DNA of 64,000 bases. It comes from Cynocephalus volans. Taxonomy: Eukaryota; Chordata; Mammalia; Dermoptera; Cynocephalidae. Made by a program: the position numbers and the translations under genes. Location of the stretch: contig NC_084469.1 of the NCBI RefSeq assembly GCF_027409185.1, positions 101,743,835 to 101,807,834 on the forward strand, given 5' to 3'. Shown here piece after piece: positions 1-12,800 of the stretch; position 1 is the stretch's first letter; every line of letters begins with the position of its first letter. The notes under the pieces are model-generated. The model did not search any database, was not told the DNA's origin, and saw nothing but the letters and a program-made list of their open reading frames with translations.

Positions 1-3000
1 CTCACCCAAGAGGAGGATTGATGATGCCCAGGGCCTGAAGCCCCCACAGAGATCACCACGCATGAGTCCAGGGTAACTCTCCTCATAGCAGGTAAGCTGA
101 CCTCTTTTTATCTCATTGATACAGGGGCCACTTACTCTACCCTTCCTGAATATGCAGAATCAACAACCCCATCCTCTAACACAATAGTAAGGGTCATGGG
201 ATCAGAATACTACCCACAGATCACTCAACCCCTTTCCTGCACCCTACATCACACCCAATTCACACACAAATTTTTAATAATTCCTCAATGCCCAGCCCCC
301 TTACTGGGATGGGACATTCTTTTCAAATTCTAAGCTACTATTACTCTAAACACTTGAACTCCAGCTACAATACTCCTGTTACAGGCCACACCCAGACCTG
401 GCTCCTGAGGCTTCCACCTTCCCCTTCCCCTCAGACAAGGTTAATCCCATAGTATGAGACACTTCTTCTCCCTCCATTGCTATGCACCATTCCCCTATCC
501 TTGTTAAGTTGCAGAACCCCTCTTTGTTCCCTAATGTCCCACAGTACCCCATCACTAACAAACACGTAATAGACTTAAAACCCATTATATACAAACTCCT
601 TTCTTCTCATCTCTTACAGCCTACCCACTCGCCTTTCAATACACGCATCCTTCCAGTTATAAAGCCTAATGGCTCATACCATTTAGTTCAAGATCTCATG
701 GCCATTAATGTGGCCATTTTACCCATAACCCCAATAATTTCTAACCCCTATATTCTTCTATCCACAATCCCAACAACAAGATATTCCTTCTCTGTACTTG
801 ACCTCAAAGATGCCTTATTTCTATCCCTTTACACCCTTTCTTACATAATCTGTTTGCCTTCACTTGGACTGATCCTGATACACGTCATTCCCAACAACTT
901 ACCTAGATGTACTACCTCAGGGGTTTCAGGATAGCTGCCACTTCTTTGGCCAGGCCTTAACTCAAGACTTATCTAAACTTCCTCCAACCTCTAGCACTTG
1001 AATACAATATACAAATGACCTCCTCCTGTGTAACCCTTCCTATAAGGATTTACAGGCCCACACTGTTGCTCTCCTTAATTTCCTGGCCTCCAGGGGATAT
1101 TGAGTGTCCCCTAGCAAAGCCCAAATTTCTTCTCCTTCAGTCACCTATTTGGGAGTCCACCTCACCCCCAACACCAGAGAAATAATGGTGGATCAGAAGA
1201 GTCTAATTTCTGAACTCCCTACTCCTACCACAATGTGTGAAATTCTTTCTTTCTTGGGACTTGTAGGGTATCTTCGTCTATGGATTCCTAATGTTAACGT
1301 GCTAGCAAAACCACTTTATGAGGCAGCCTAAGGGGATCCTGCCATGCCCTTAGATCCCACAAAGCCCATTCATGCTCCCTTCCGGTGATAAAAACCCCAG
1401 CTTTATCCCTCCCAGACCCATTTCATCCTTTTATCCTATACATCTCTGAAACCCAAGGATTGGCAGTCAGGGTTTTGGGATAAGAAGCAGGAGATATTTT
1501 CTCCCCTGTTGCATACCTTTCTAAACAACTAGACACCACAGCCCAGGGATGGGCTCCCTGTTTATGGGCCTTGGCAGCAGCTACCCTTTTAGCACAAGAA
1601 AGCTCTAAACTAATTTTGGACAATAAACAGTCATTTGTTCTCCCCATCATCTTCAAGACCTTTCCAGCCATAAGGCCAAGTCAATTCTCTCCCCTTCCAG
1701 CCTACGACTTATCCATCTTACCTTCATTGAGAATTCCCATTGCTCCTTTAGACCTGGCTGTCCCTGAAATCCAGCCATTCTCATCCCAAAATACTCACAA
1801 CCCTTAGAACCTAATTGCAGGGAGGCTTTAGACCTCTTTCTCAATCCCTTTCCATACATCTCCCTGCATCCCATTATACAGCCCCAACATACATGGTTCA
1901 TAGATGGGAGCGCCACCTCCATGCCTGCCCCCTGGGTGGTTATGCCATATGTGTAAATATAACACAAACTATTGAGGCTGCACCCAACAAACCCACTTTC
2001 CTCAGCACCCCTCTGAACTTATGTATGGTAGACCCTTCACTCTCACACTTCTGTTCCAGCTCATCGCCTTTAGGCCAATATCTCCCTACGCTTTCACTCA
2101 TTAGGGATCTTCTTCGGGAACAGGCCAACCTTCTATCACCTCATCCTTTCCTCACCAACCCCTCAGACTTTAAACTGAGCCCAGGACAGCAAGTGTATAT
2201 TAAAACTCGAATCCCAAAGCCTTTCTCACCATGTTGGGAAGGGCCTTATACAGTACTTCTCACCATCCCCATGGCAGTAAAGGTACTAGGAAAGGCCCCT
2301 TGGTATCACTTATTCTTGGTAAAACTAGCACCTGAGACTTTACTCAAAGAATCTGTTAACACAAAGCCAGAGGGGTCCCTCTGCTCAACCCCCAACCCAA
2401 CATCGCCTTACACTTTGTCCATTTTATGGCCCACAAAATTGAAAATCTCCATGACCTCTACTCTTTCCCCAATCCCAGAAGGTTGATCTTCCCCCCAGTG
2501 ATTATCCTCTCACTCTTGCAGTCTCACTTCATGTCCTTCACACAAGAGCTGCTCCAAGACTGGTCCCCACCCGCCACCTCCAGTGTTGGAGACATCCTTG
2601 AGTGGGTAACTGAATTAGCCTGGCAGGGCACCCTCTGGGATTATACCCCCAACAAGGTTATCCTCTACTCCTTTTTCCTACTATGCACCCCCTCAACCTC
2701 CCAGCCCCTGAACACTTGCCTTTTCTCATCCTCCTGCTTCTTTTCCTAACAGAGACATATGCCACACCCTGTTCACAATGTATAACCAAGGTCTGGGTGG
2801 ATGGAAGGACACTTTCCAACCTCCTGGGTCTGTTAGCCAGAATCCTCGGGGGAACCCTACAGGACACATTCACATCTCTGACCTATGTTCCCACAACATG
2901 CTATGACCAGACCACTGCCACATTAGACTCTTATGGGAACAAAAACTACTGGATGGCTCTTTCCAAAGGGGATTTTGCTGGAGTCCAGAGCCCCCCCCCC

Positions 3001-3740
3001 CACCGACAAAACATTTCTGCTTCACCCAAACCACCCACCTAGGCTGTAGCAATGGGGGAGGACTTCAGGACAAAACACGTCAGACCCCTGACCGAGATGG
3101 GACTCATCCTTCTTCTTGGTCCCTGCCTCTTTTGGTGTTTCTCTAGTTTCTTAAGGGAACATATGCAGGCCTTCACCAATCAAAAAGTCACTGAATTCTT
3201 CATGGGAGGAGAATATCAACCCCCTCAGCATCAGCCACCCTTCCCTGGAAGAATACAGCCTCCTCACACGAAACCAATACCCCGCCACCTAATTGTTTTA
3301 CCTACCAACATAAATCTTTTATTTTTTTCATATCTTCACCCATCTCCAGCAGGAAGTAGCATCAGCAGAATGAGACCTTCACCCCTTTTCCCTTCTCCCT
3401 ATACTTAAAAGGTGGGAATGATGGATCTTGGATGTCACCAGCACCATTTTACACACAATAAGCACTAAATAGCTGCCAGGCTTTTCCTTACAAGAAACCT
3501 CACGGTTTCTGAGAAATAGAAACTCCTCTACTTCTACATGGGTGCAGCCTTCCACCTGATGGCATCTGCCAGCCTTACCTTCCACTCCAGCTCCACCCCC
3601 CCTCCCTGATTATGTCAGCCTTCTCTACAGCCTATATAAGTTCTTCCACCCCAAGGCCTGCTGCTGCTCTCCCTTTTGAGTTCAGCATGTCAGGCTTTTT
3701 TTCCTTTAATAAAGCTTCATTAGTACCCGGCATTTCAGCT
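1..3740 (+). mobile_element. Class I (gammaretrovirus-like) endogenous retrovirus fossil, 3' part
   Basis: The plus strand reads, in order, a protease active-site motif (DTGATYS, near 118-140), reverse transcriptase blocks (about 600-1320), RNase H remnants (about 1430-1930), the C-terminal GPY region of integrase (about 2160-2340), envelope remnants (about 2680-3410) and a 3' LTR. Motif spacing and wording are those of gammaretrovirus-like ERV1 elements. The 5' LTR, leader and gag lie to the left of the window. The element is broken many times and shortened between RNase H and integrase. The right edge is approximate because an L1 tail follows. Probably tens of millions of years old. Confidence 0.85.
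3419..3740 (+). repeat. 3' LTR of the class I ERV
   Basis: A purine-rich tract ends at about 3418 and the LTR opens with TG at 3419, the usual gammaretroviral arrangement. A TATA box lies at 3633-3639 and a polyadenylation signal AATAAA at 3708-3713, giving a U3-R-U5 order. The exact 3' end is not clear and may extend to about 3785. It is treated as a fossil promoter; activity cannot be judged from sequence. Confidence 0.75.
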
Positions 3741-3785
3741 CACTTTTTTTCACTTTTTATCTGTTCTTTCCTTATTTCTTCACTT

Positions 3786-3990
3786 TTTAAGCTCCACTTA
3801 TGAGTAAGGACAAATGATATTTCTCTTTCTGTGCCTGGCTTATTTCTTTTAATAAAATTTTCTCTAAGTTCATCCATGCTGCTGTGAGTGGCAGAGTGTC
3901 GTTCTTTTTTATGGCTGAGTAGGGTTCTACTATGTGGTATATACAGTCAAATAATGATACATTTGTTTCATATTTCAAAATGCTTATGTC
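3786..3990 (-). mobile_element. L1 3' fragment (end of ORF2)
   Basis: On the minus strand this matches the L1 ORF2 C-terminus ([10 protein letters not shown]-type wording) in an old, short fragment abutting the ERV LTR. The sequence from 3990 to 4180 is AT-rich and unassigned. Confidence 0.75.
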
Positions 3991-4180
3991 TCCTATTTTT
4001 ACATTTTATATATTTCTTAGAATAGTTCTTGGCAACAATCCTCTGCATGATCATTAATTGTCATTTCTTAGTGATTCCATGTTCAATTCAATCTTATCTC
4101 TCATTTGAAAATCAGAGTATTTATCCATTTAAAGATATAGCCTCATTTTTCCAGTTTGAGAGTCTGCATCTCTCTTCCTG

Positions 4181-4206
4181 ACACACACACACACACACAC
4201 ACACAC
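4181..4206 (+). repeat. (AC)n microsatellite
   Basis: Thirteen uninterrupted AC dinucleotides. Confidence 0.98.
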
Positions 4207-4324
4207 GTTCATACGCTGCCATGTGCAGATAGCTCTATAAAATGATCTGATATATCTAAACATAATGTTGTACACAATGAAAATATACAATTTTTATTTG
4301 ACAATTTAAAAAATTAATGATATA

Positions 4325-5545
4325 CCAAATGCTGAGTGATGTTCAGTATTTTTTCATGTGTCTGTTGGCCATTCGTATATCTTCCTTTGAAAAATGTCTC
4401 TTTAGCTTTTTTGCCCATTTTTTAATTGGGTTACTTGTTTTTTGTTGTAAAGTTGTTTGAGTTCCTTGTATATTCTGGATATTAATCCTTTGTCAGATGT
4501 ATATTTTGCAAATAAAGACCACCACTTTGTCGGTGGTCTTTTAACCCTGTTAATTGTTTCTTTTACTGTGCAGAAGCTTTTTATTTTGATATAATCCCAT
4601 TTGTTTATTTTTCCTTTGGTTGCCTGTGCATTTGGGGTCATATTCAGGAAGTCTATGCCCAGTCCTACTTCCTGAAGTGTTTCTCCAATGTTTTCTTTAA
4701 GACGTTTCATTGTTTCAGGGTGTATATTTAATTGTTTAATCCATTTTGAGTTGATTTGAGTATATGGTGAGAGGTATGGGTCTAGTTTCATTCTCCTGCA
4801 TATTTATATCCATGTATACTGAGATACCATCTCACCCCAGTTATGATGCCTAATATCCAAAAGACTGTGAGTGATAAATGCTGGCGAGGTTGCAGAGAAA
4901 AAGGAACTCTCATACATTGCTGGTGGGACTGCAAAATGGTGCAGCCTCTATGGAAAATGGTATGGAGGTTCCTCAAACAATTGCAGATAGATCTGCCATA
5001 TGACCCAGCTATCCCACTGCTGGGAATATACCCAGAGGAATGGAAATCATCAAGTCGAAATTATACCTGTTCCCCAATGTTCATCGCAGCACTCTTTACA
5101 ATAGCCAAGAGTTGGAACCAGTCCAAATGTCCATCATCAGGTGAGTGGATACGGAAAATGTGGTACATCTACACAATGGAATACTACTCAGCTATAAAAA
5201 CGAATGAAATACTGCCATTTGCAACAACGTGGATGGACCTTGAGTGAATTATATTAAGTGAAACAAGTCAGGCACTGAAAGAGAAATACCACATGTTCTC
5301 ACTTATTGGTGGGAGCTAAAAATAAATAAATAAATTCACACACACACATAAAAAAAAAACCAGGGGGTGGGGGAAGAAGACATAACAACCACAATTCCTT
5401 GAAGTTGATACGACAAGCAAACAGAAAGGACATTGTTGGGTGGGAGGGAGGAGAGGGAGGAGGGAGGGGGTTTTCGGTGATGGGCCACAATAATCAACCA
5501 CATTGTATATCGACAAAATAAAATTTTTTGAAAAAAGAAAAGAAA
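4325..5545 (+). mobile_element. L1, 5'-inverted (twin-primed), 5'-truncated
   Basis: 4325-4803 is L1 ORF2 on the minus strand (thumb/C-terminal part, including the [13 protein letters not shown] block). From about 4804 the sequence switches to plus and continues exactly where the inverted part stops (LRYHLTP-type block), through the ORF2 C-terminus, a G-rich 3' UTR and an A-rich tail at about 5515-5545. This arrangement is the known product of twin priming in one insertion event. I see no clear target duplication. Confidence 0.88.
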
Positions 5546-6295
5546 AGAATGGAGAGGAGCTGGAGACTCTCCAGAAAATAACTCTTAATGGAGGCTCTAG
5601 ATTCCGAAGAGGGAGAGAAGGAAATAGATCAAGAGCTGGAAAAGACTAGTTTCACTGGATACTAAAGTGCCTTCCCAGTGCAGTGAAATAAGAAGGAAAA
5701 GAAGAGAGAAAATGGTTTGTGGGATTTACCTTCATAGACTGAGTAAATATGGGACTGTCCAACTCTCATCATTCTAGAGGTAAAGCCCAGTACTCACTTT
5801 TTCTCCTCCGATCCTTCCTATCCCTCCAGCCCTCACTGGAAAACACTGACGCTCTTTGAAGGTTATCGCTGAAGTTTTCTCTTTTCTGTGATCTGTTCCT
5901 GTTAAATCCACGTGGGTTTTCACAGAGGCTGGGATCAGAGAATTACAGGTGAGGGGCAAGAAGGGCCTTTTAAAGTTTCCAGCTTCTCAAAGGTTGAATT
6001 CCATGAGCTCTTCATTAAATAAATTGTGCTCTTTACCCCCAATCTCCAAACAATTCCGTGCCCTTGGGGTACAAAAAAAGATATCAGAATGAAAGTTTTC
6101 AGTCAATTTTGTGTCCATGTAGGCAGTGGTAGGAGAAAATGGATTTATTTCCTCCAAGGAGATACTTTTATTTCCTTTGGTCCGATTTAAAAGTTACAAT
6201 TTGTCCCCTAAAGAAAATCTCATTTCCACAAGGAACTAAATCCAGGAACTAACTTTCTTTTATGTGCTCTCTTTGAGAATCTTTGGAGGTTTTCT
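5546..6295. other. Unclassified sequence
   Basis: No open reading frame longer than about 60 codons and no repeat family that I recognise. Confidence 0.5.
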
Positions 6296-8515
6296 GGATC
6301 ACTACAACCTTATGGACGTAGTAGCTTGTGCTTTCGGGCTCATGGTCACCAAGTTTGTGCCCAGGCCGAGTTCCTGAAGTGTTTCACTTATATTATCCCT
6401 TAGTAATTTTACAATTTCAGGTCTTTTACTTAAGTCCTCAATCCATTTTGAGTTGATTTTAGTATATGGTGAGAGGTGCATGTCTAGTTTCATTCTTCTG
6501 CATATGGATATCCTAGTTTCCCAGCACCATGTATTGAAGAGGCAGTCTTTTCCCCAATGTATGTTTTTGTTCCCTTTGTCAAATATCAGATGGCTGTAAG
6601 CCTGAGGGGTGATTTCTGGGTTCTCTCTTCTGCTGCACAGGTCCTACTCTCTATTTTTATGCCAGTACCGTGCTGGTTTGGTTACTATAACTTTGTAGTA
6701 TAATTTCAAGTTGGGGAGTTTTATGCCTCTGGCTTTATGTTTTTTGCTCAGGATTGCTTTGGCTATTTGGGGTCTTTTGTTGTTCCATATGAATGGTGAG
6801 ATTGTTTTTTCTATTTCTGTGAAGAATGTCATTGGTATTTTGATGAGGAGTGCATTGAATCTGTAGATGACTTTGGGAAGTATAGACATTTTCACAATGT
6901 TAATTCTTCCAATGCAAAAGCACAGAATGTCTTTCCAGCATTTTGTGTCTACTTAATTTCTTTCAATAGTGGTTTGTAATTCTCATTGTAGAGATCTTTC
7001 ACCTCTTTGGTTAAATTGATTCCTAGGTATTTCATTTTCTTTTTGTGTGACTGTTGTAAATGGGCTTTCTTTTTTGATTTCTCTTTCTGTTAGATCATTA
7101 TTGGAAAATATAAATGCAACTGATTTGGGGGCATTTATTTTGTATCCTACAATGTTACTGAAATTATTAAAAAGCTCTAGGAGTTTTTTGATAGAGTCTT
7201 TAGGTGTTTTTATATATAATATCATCTCATTGGCAAATAGGGACAGTTTGACTTCATCTTTTCCAATCTGGATGCCCTTTATTTCTTTCTCTTGCATGAT
7301 TGCTCTGGCTAGTACCTCCAGTACTATGTTAAATAGAAGTGGTGAGAGTAAGCATCCCTGTCTGGTTCCTCTTAAGGGAAAAACCTTCAGTTTTTCCCTA
7401 TTCAGAATGATACTGGTATTGGGCTTTTCAAGGAGGAAAAATAAACACATTCTTCTGCATGGCAAAGGAAGCAATCAACAGAGTTAAACAACAACCTACA
7501 CCACGGGAGAAAATTTTTGCTAACTATGCATCTCACAAGGGATTAAAATCAACAATATACAAGGAACTCAAGCAATTTATACAGTAAAAATAAACAAATA
7601 ACCCAATTAAAAAATGGGCAAAGAAGCTGAATAGACATTTTTCAAAGAAAGACATACAAATGGACAACAGGTACATGAAAAATGCTCAACATCACTAGTC
7701 ATCAAGAAAATGCAAATTAAAACTACAATGAGATTCCACCTCACTCCAGTCAGACTGGCTATAATCAAAAAGATGGTGAATAACAAATGCTGGCAAGAGT
7801 GTGGAGAGAAAGGAACACTCCTACAGCATTGGTGGGACTGTAAATAAATGCAACCACTGTGGAAAACAGTATGGAGGTTTCTCAAACAACTACAGATAGA
7901 TCTTCCATATGATCCAGCAGCCCCACTTCTGGGTATATTCCCAGAAGAATGGAAATCATCATGTCAAAGGGATACCTGCACTCCAACATTCATTGCAGCT
8001 CTGCTTACAATAGCCAAGATATGGAACCAACCTAAATGTCCATAGATGAATGATTGGATAAGGAAACTGTGGTAAATATACACAACGGAATATTACTCTA
8101 CCATAAAAGAGAATGAAACTCTCCCATTTGCAACAACATGGATGAGCTTGGAGAAACTAATGTTGAGTGAAATAAGCAAAACACAGAGGGATCAATACCA
8201 TATGTACCCTCTCATAAGTGGGAGGTAAGAGATGAAGAAGAAAGGAAAGGAAGACCACAGTGTTGCGTTCAACTAGCAGAGGGAGAGAACATACCTAGGG
8301 ATGATACAAGTGGGAGTGCAGAAAGGGGGATTGGGAGTGAGGTTGAGGATAATTGAGAGGATAATTGGGTGGGGATTCAGGGTATAATCACAACTTGTGG
8401 TAATGGACATGCTGCCAGTATAGATCTCACCATCACACCTGAGGCATGAGTGGTGGCAATTTGCTTTTTACCCCATGAATATTCATAACCAGTAAAAAAA
8501 TAAAATAAAAATAAA
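6296..8515 (+). mobile_element. Older L1, 5'-inverted (twin-primed)
   Basis: 6296-7432 is minus-strand ORF2 (RT and thumb pieces near 6302-6493, 6644-6895 and 6983-7474). At about 7433 the strand switches to plus, resuming ORF2 at the [11 protein letters not shown] block about ten codons after the inverted part ends. The plus part runs through the ORF2 C-terminus and a 3' UTR unlike the young L1 tails here, to an A-rich tail at 8490-8515. Several stops and shifts indicate an older copy than the one at 46-52 kb. Confidence 0.85.
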
Positions 8516-8529
8516 TTTTATGGATGTAA

Positions 8530-10300
8530 GGAGGTCTTATCTCTATAAAATTACTTTTCTCAATTTTTAATGGCTTTATTGAGAGAAGATTGACATGTCA
8601 AACACTGTACATATTTAATTTATACAACTTGGTGAATATATGAATATACTTGATAACTATACATCTGTGAAACCATCACTACCATCAAGGTCATAGACAT
8701 ACTCATACCCAAAGTTTCCTTTCACCCCCTTCTTATTTTCATGTGTGTGGCAAACACATAACGTAAGATATACCCCTTAGCAAATTTAATGTACACAAAG
8801 CAGTACTGTTAATTAGAGGCATTATGATGCATACTAGATCTCCAGAAGTTATTTTCTTGCATAACTGAAACTTTCTACCTTTTGACCATCAACTTCCATT
8901 TCTCCTCTCCTTCAAGCCAAGCACAACCACTGTCCTACTCCAATGAGGTCCTTTCTGAAGAAAAGTAAATATATTCACAGTTTGTTTTCTGTTGAAAGAA
9001 CTCACAAAAAGAGGACTGATACATACTCCTTGACATTTGCTGGTGACATGGAGGCTTTTGTGGCTGTTCAGAAGGTGTCTATTTGTTTTATTACCTCCAA
9101 ATAGAAGGGCAGAAGCAGAAATAGTCCAGGTGGAGAGGATTGAAGAGTGAGTATTGAGGAAATACAGGTGGCAAATATACACCAACTATAAAGTTTGTTG
9201 GGGAAGGGGAAGAGAGAACTCTTAAATCGGCTTTCAATTTTCAAGAATACAATATATTGTTATTAACCATTCTCACCACGTTGTACAATAGATCTCTTGA
9301 ACTTACTTCTTCTATCTAATTGAAATTCTGAATCCTTTGTTCAATATCCCCTAAACTCCCAACTCCCAGCCTCAGGTAACCACAATTTTATTCACTATTT
9401 GGTGACTTCAAATGATTACATTCCACATATGTAAGTGAGATCATGCAGTATTTTTCTTCCCATGCCTGGCTTAGATTATTTAACATAATGTCCTCCAGGT
9501 TCATCCACCATGTCAAAGATGACAGTATTTTCTTCCATTTTGAGAATTAATATTATTCCATTGTATTATTATCCCATATTTTTGTTATCAATTCATCCAT
9601 TGACGGATACTTACGTTGATCTCATATCTTGGCTATTGTGAATACTGCTGCAATGAACATGAGAGTGCAGATACCTCTTCAACATACTGATTTTATTTTC
9701 TTTGAATATACGCCCAGAAGGAAGGGTGTGGAATCACCTCATAGTACTATTTTTAACTTTTTGAGGGACCTCCACACTGTTTTCCATAATGACTGTATAA
9801 ACCTGAATTCCCACCAACAGTGTGCAGGGTTCACTTTTCTTCACATTCTCTTCCATAAGTGTTATCCTTTGTCTTTTTGATAATGCCCATTCTAACAGGT
9901 GTGTGATGCTATCTCATTGTGGATTTCATTTGAATTTCTCTGATGATTAGTGGTGATGAGCATTTATCATAAACCAATTGCCTATTTGCATTTCTTCTTC
10001 TGAGAAATGTCTATTCAGATTCTTGGCACTTTTTTAAAAATCAGGTTGGTTTTTTACTTTTGAGTTGTTTGAGCTCCACATGTATTTTGGATATTAACAC
10101 CTTATCACATGTGTTATTTGCAAATACTTTCTGTCATTCTATAGGCTGCTAAAATCAATTTTCAATGAGTTTCTTGCAGAGGTTACACCTGAGAAGTCTT
10201 CTCAAGTCAAAAGGGATTGATGTACATACTGTTCTTTGGTGAACAGAAAATGTTCCTAAGTGTGTTTCATTTTAATGACTATCAGTTGTTACTGGGATCT
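8530..10300 (-). mobile_element. Ancient L1M 3' UTR and ORF2 end, interrupted
   Basis: Minus-strand old L1 3' UTR wording at 8560-8885 and again at 9230-9480, then ORF2 C-terminal remnants to about 10130. A segment at 8885-9200 that is not L1 interrupts it. The divergence points to an ancient mammalian L1M subfamily. Confidence 0.7.
8885..9200 (-). repeat. Unnamed element, copy 1 (homologous to 45440-45790)
   Basis: The minus strand contains a 98-codon open frame (8889-9185) clearly related to the plus-strand 109-codon frame at 45456-45785; both share HVTSKCQG/HATSKCQR and FLQKGPHWS/FPQKGPSWS blocks. The nucleotide similarity extends beyond the frames. I do not recognise the family: it may be an ancient repeat or a fragment of a processed pseudogene. 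It interrupts an L1M. Confidence 0.55.
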
Positions 10301-10344
10301 TGGTGTTTCTTTTTTTTTAAGTGGGAGCAAATATTATAAACGTC

Positions 10345-10383
10345 ACTTAGTGTGACTTTTTTATTTAAAAAGTCACACTAAGT
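10345..10383. repeat. Perfect 17-bp hairpin
   Basis: Arms 10345-10361 and 10367-10383 are exact reverse complements with a 5-base loop. The flanks are AT-rich. Confidence 0.95.
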
Positions 10384-10439
10384 CTTTTATTCTGGATTTT
10401 ATATGTCATCCCCTTCACAGAGACTCTCTTATTGTCTAA

Positions 10440-10862
10440 AATAATTCTGTCCAACAGAAATATTATATAAAACATATACGTAATTTTAAGTTTTCTGGTA
10501 GCCACATTAAAAACATAAGGAAAAACAAACGATATTAATTTTAATTGTGTGGATTATTCAAACCAAATCATCCAATATAGAGTAGGTCCACTTTTTATAT
10601 CCATGGGCTCCACAGGGCCAACTGTGGGGCTGCATCCATGGATTTTGGTATCCACTGGGGGTCCTGATAACAATCCCCCATGGATACCAAAATTTTTTAA
10701 CATGTAAGCAGTATAAAAATTTTTATGCTGTTTCAGCTTTACCATTCACATTTATATTAATTAGGATTATAAAATTAACATTCAGTATCTGTTGCATTAC
10801 CACATTTCGAGTGCTCAATAGCCACCTGTGCCGGCATATGGAACAGTGCAGATCTAGAATGA
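10440..10862. mobile_element. Ancient DNA-transposon-like fragment with internal palindrome
   Basis: The ends (CTGTCCAACAGAAAT near 10447 and CAGTGCAGATCTAGA near 10844) resemble a common mammalian non-autonomous DNA transposon (hAT-like). The middle (10580-10700) carries a separate palindromic piece: TTTTGGTATCCACTGGGGG faces CCCCCATGGATACCAAAA. Family names are uncertain. Confidence 0.45.
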
Positions 10863-12004
10863 GGGACCCCAAAGATAGCAATTAGGTAGAAATCAATTGA
10901 TTGATTTAAGGAACTGTATTGTTTGATATTTTTTAGAGGGAGTGCAATTTAATAATAACAGATGTAGAACAATAGGATATTGTGGAGAGGACTCTCCCCT
11001 AAAGGAAAAAGAAAATATTGAACTCATTGCCACCATCAAAAGAAACACACATCAAAAGAATCACTATGTATTGGGGAATCTTGGTTTTTACAAGGGAGAG
11101 GTCCATTTCACCTCCAAGGTGAGCATGGTGAAGTGATAATGGAGGTTCCTTCTTTCAGCAGATAAACAGTCAGCACCACCACTCGAGGACAGCTTCCCAG
11201 CACATCGTCTTTGGAGAGTCCATGCATTCAAAATATGACTGTGATTATGATACAAACATATTTCTTCAACACATCATATGACTTGTTCCTTCTCACATTC
11301 AAGTCTCATCTTAAGTATTTAATGACTGATCTTTCTAAAGCAGCGTCTTCACACCCATCTCCACTACATAACACTATGATTTTCCCCACAGCATATGAAC
11401 ACGTAACTGAACTTCCATCCACTTAAGAATTTTAAATTACCAACTATGGTTTACGTTACCTTTAATGACTTATCCAAGAACTAGGAGGGCATGACTCAAA
11501 TTTATGAAATAGCACCAAAGCATATGCTTTTCCATTTCCAATAGGCTATTTTCTCTTCTCGTTAGAGCTTGATTTTGTGTAATCAATTTCTTCAGAAACT
11601 TGTATTGAATAGTACATTATTTCTGGAATCATACAGGGTGTCAGCTGTGCCATCAAGTTTACATACATGTTTTGGTCCATCTCTGGACTCCATTCTGGCC
11701 CACTGTTCACCTTTTCTATTCCTGAGACAATTCGCATCCTCTGAAATCAAATAGTTTTATAATAACACTTGATGCCTCTTAGGGCAAAACCCTCTATTTC
11801 ACTGTACAGTCACTGTTGTTCCAGACATATTTTGGAACCTCTTTGCCAAATGCCACAAAATCTTATTGGAGAATTGGCTGTAATTTCATTGGAGAATAGG
11901 TTAAGCTGAGAAAAGGTGACATTCTTAGAATGTTAGGTTTTTCTATTCCTAGACATGGTATAACCCAATTATTTACATCATTTTTAATGTTTTCCAATTA
12001 AACC
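10863..12004. other. Unclassified sequence
   Basis: AT-rich. Short frames only, with no recognisable domain and no clear repeat. Confidence 0.5.
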
Positions 12005-12006
12005 TA

Positions 12007-12087
12007 TGAGGGTTCTTCAAAAAGTTCATGGAGAGATTTGTATTATCTTTTCATTCATTTTTCCACAAACTTTTCTAAGTACCTTCA
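12007..12087. mobile_element. Mariner-type MITE
   Basis: About 81 bp with imperfect terminal inverted repeats (TGAGGGTTCTTCAAAAAGTT at the left, matched by the reverse complement of the right end), flanked by TA dinucleotides at 12005-12006 and 12088-12089. The TA duplication and the short palindromic form are typical of Tc1/mariner-derived MITEs; it has no coding capacity. Confidence 0.75.
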
Positions 12088-12529
12088 TATAACTTTAGTA
12101 AAAGTAGTTTGTTAAATTTTGGTGTCTGTTGTAAGTGGTACCTTAAAATTAAATTATAATTCTGCTTTTAGTGTACAGAAATAGATTTTATTTTTGTGTA
12201 AAAACCATGCAAACATCTTCATATACTCTAGTATTAAACCTAACAATTTGTCTATAAATTATTCTGTTCTTTATCATCAACAATATCATCTGAGAATGTC
12301 TACAATTTTATTTCTCCTATTCTGGTCCTTACACTTCATGTGTTCATCTACCCTACCTCCAACTACAAAACTCAGAATTAAATATGGTAAACATTCTTGT
12401 TTTTTACCCTTGAAAGTGTAATGCTTCTAATATTCTTTTATTAATTGTAATTGCTAAAGGGTGTTGCTGCACATTTTTTATCAGCATAAAGCATGTTTCT
12501 TCTAGTCTTAATGTTCTCCAAGGTCTTTA

Positions 12530-12800
12530 ATATTTTTTATTATTTTTTAATTGAAACAATTGATTGTACATATTTGTGGTGTAAAGAGCTGACTGTCAAT
12601 ATTTGTATACAGTATGTGAGGCTCAGATTGGGATAATTAGCATATTGATAATTACAAAATGCAATAGAGAGAACAGAACTGTGGTTACTAATGGCGGGAA
12701 AGGGGGAGGAGGGTTAGCAAGAAACAGGTTAATGGAGACAAATAATGGATTCTATTATTGAATGTTGAAATTTATCATAGTTTTGTATATAATGAAATAA
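12530..12800. mobile_element. Old L1 3' UTR fragments, opposed orientations
   Basis: 12530-12660 resembles the minus strand of an L1 3' UTR and 12660-12800 the plus strand of an L1M 3' UTR. Both are diverged. 12088-12530 and 12800-13080 hold nothing I can name. Confidence 0.5.
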
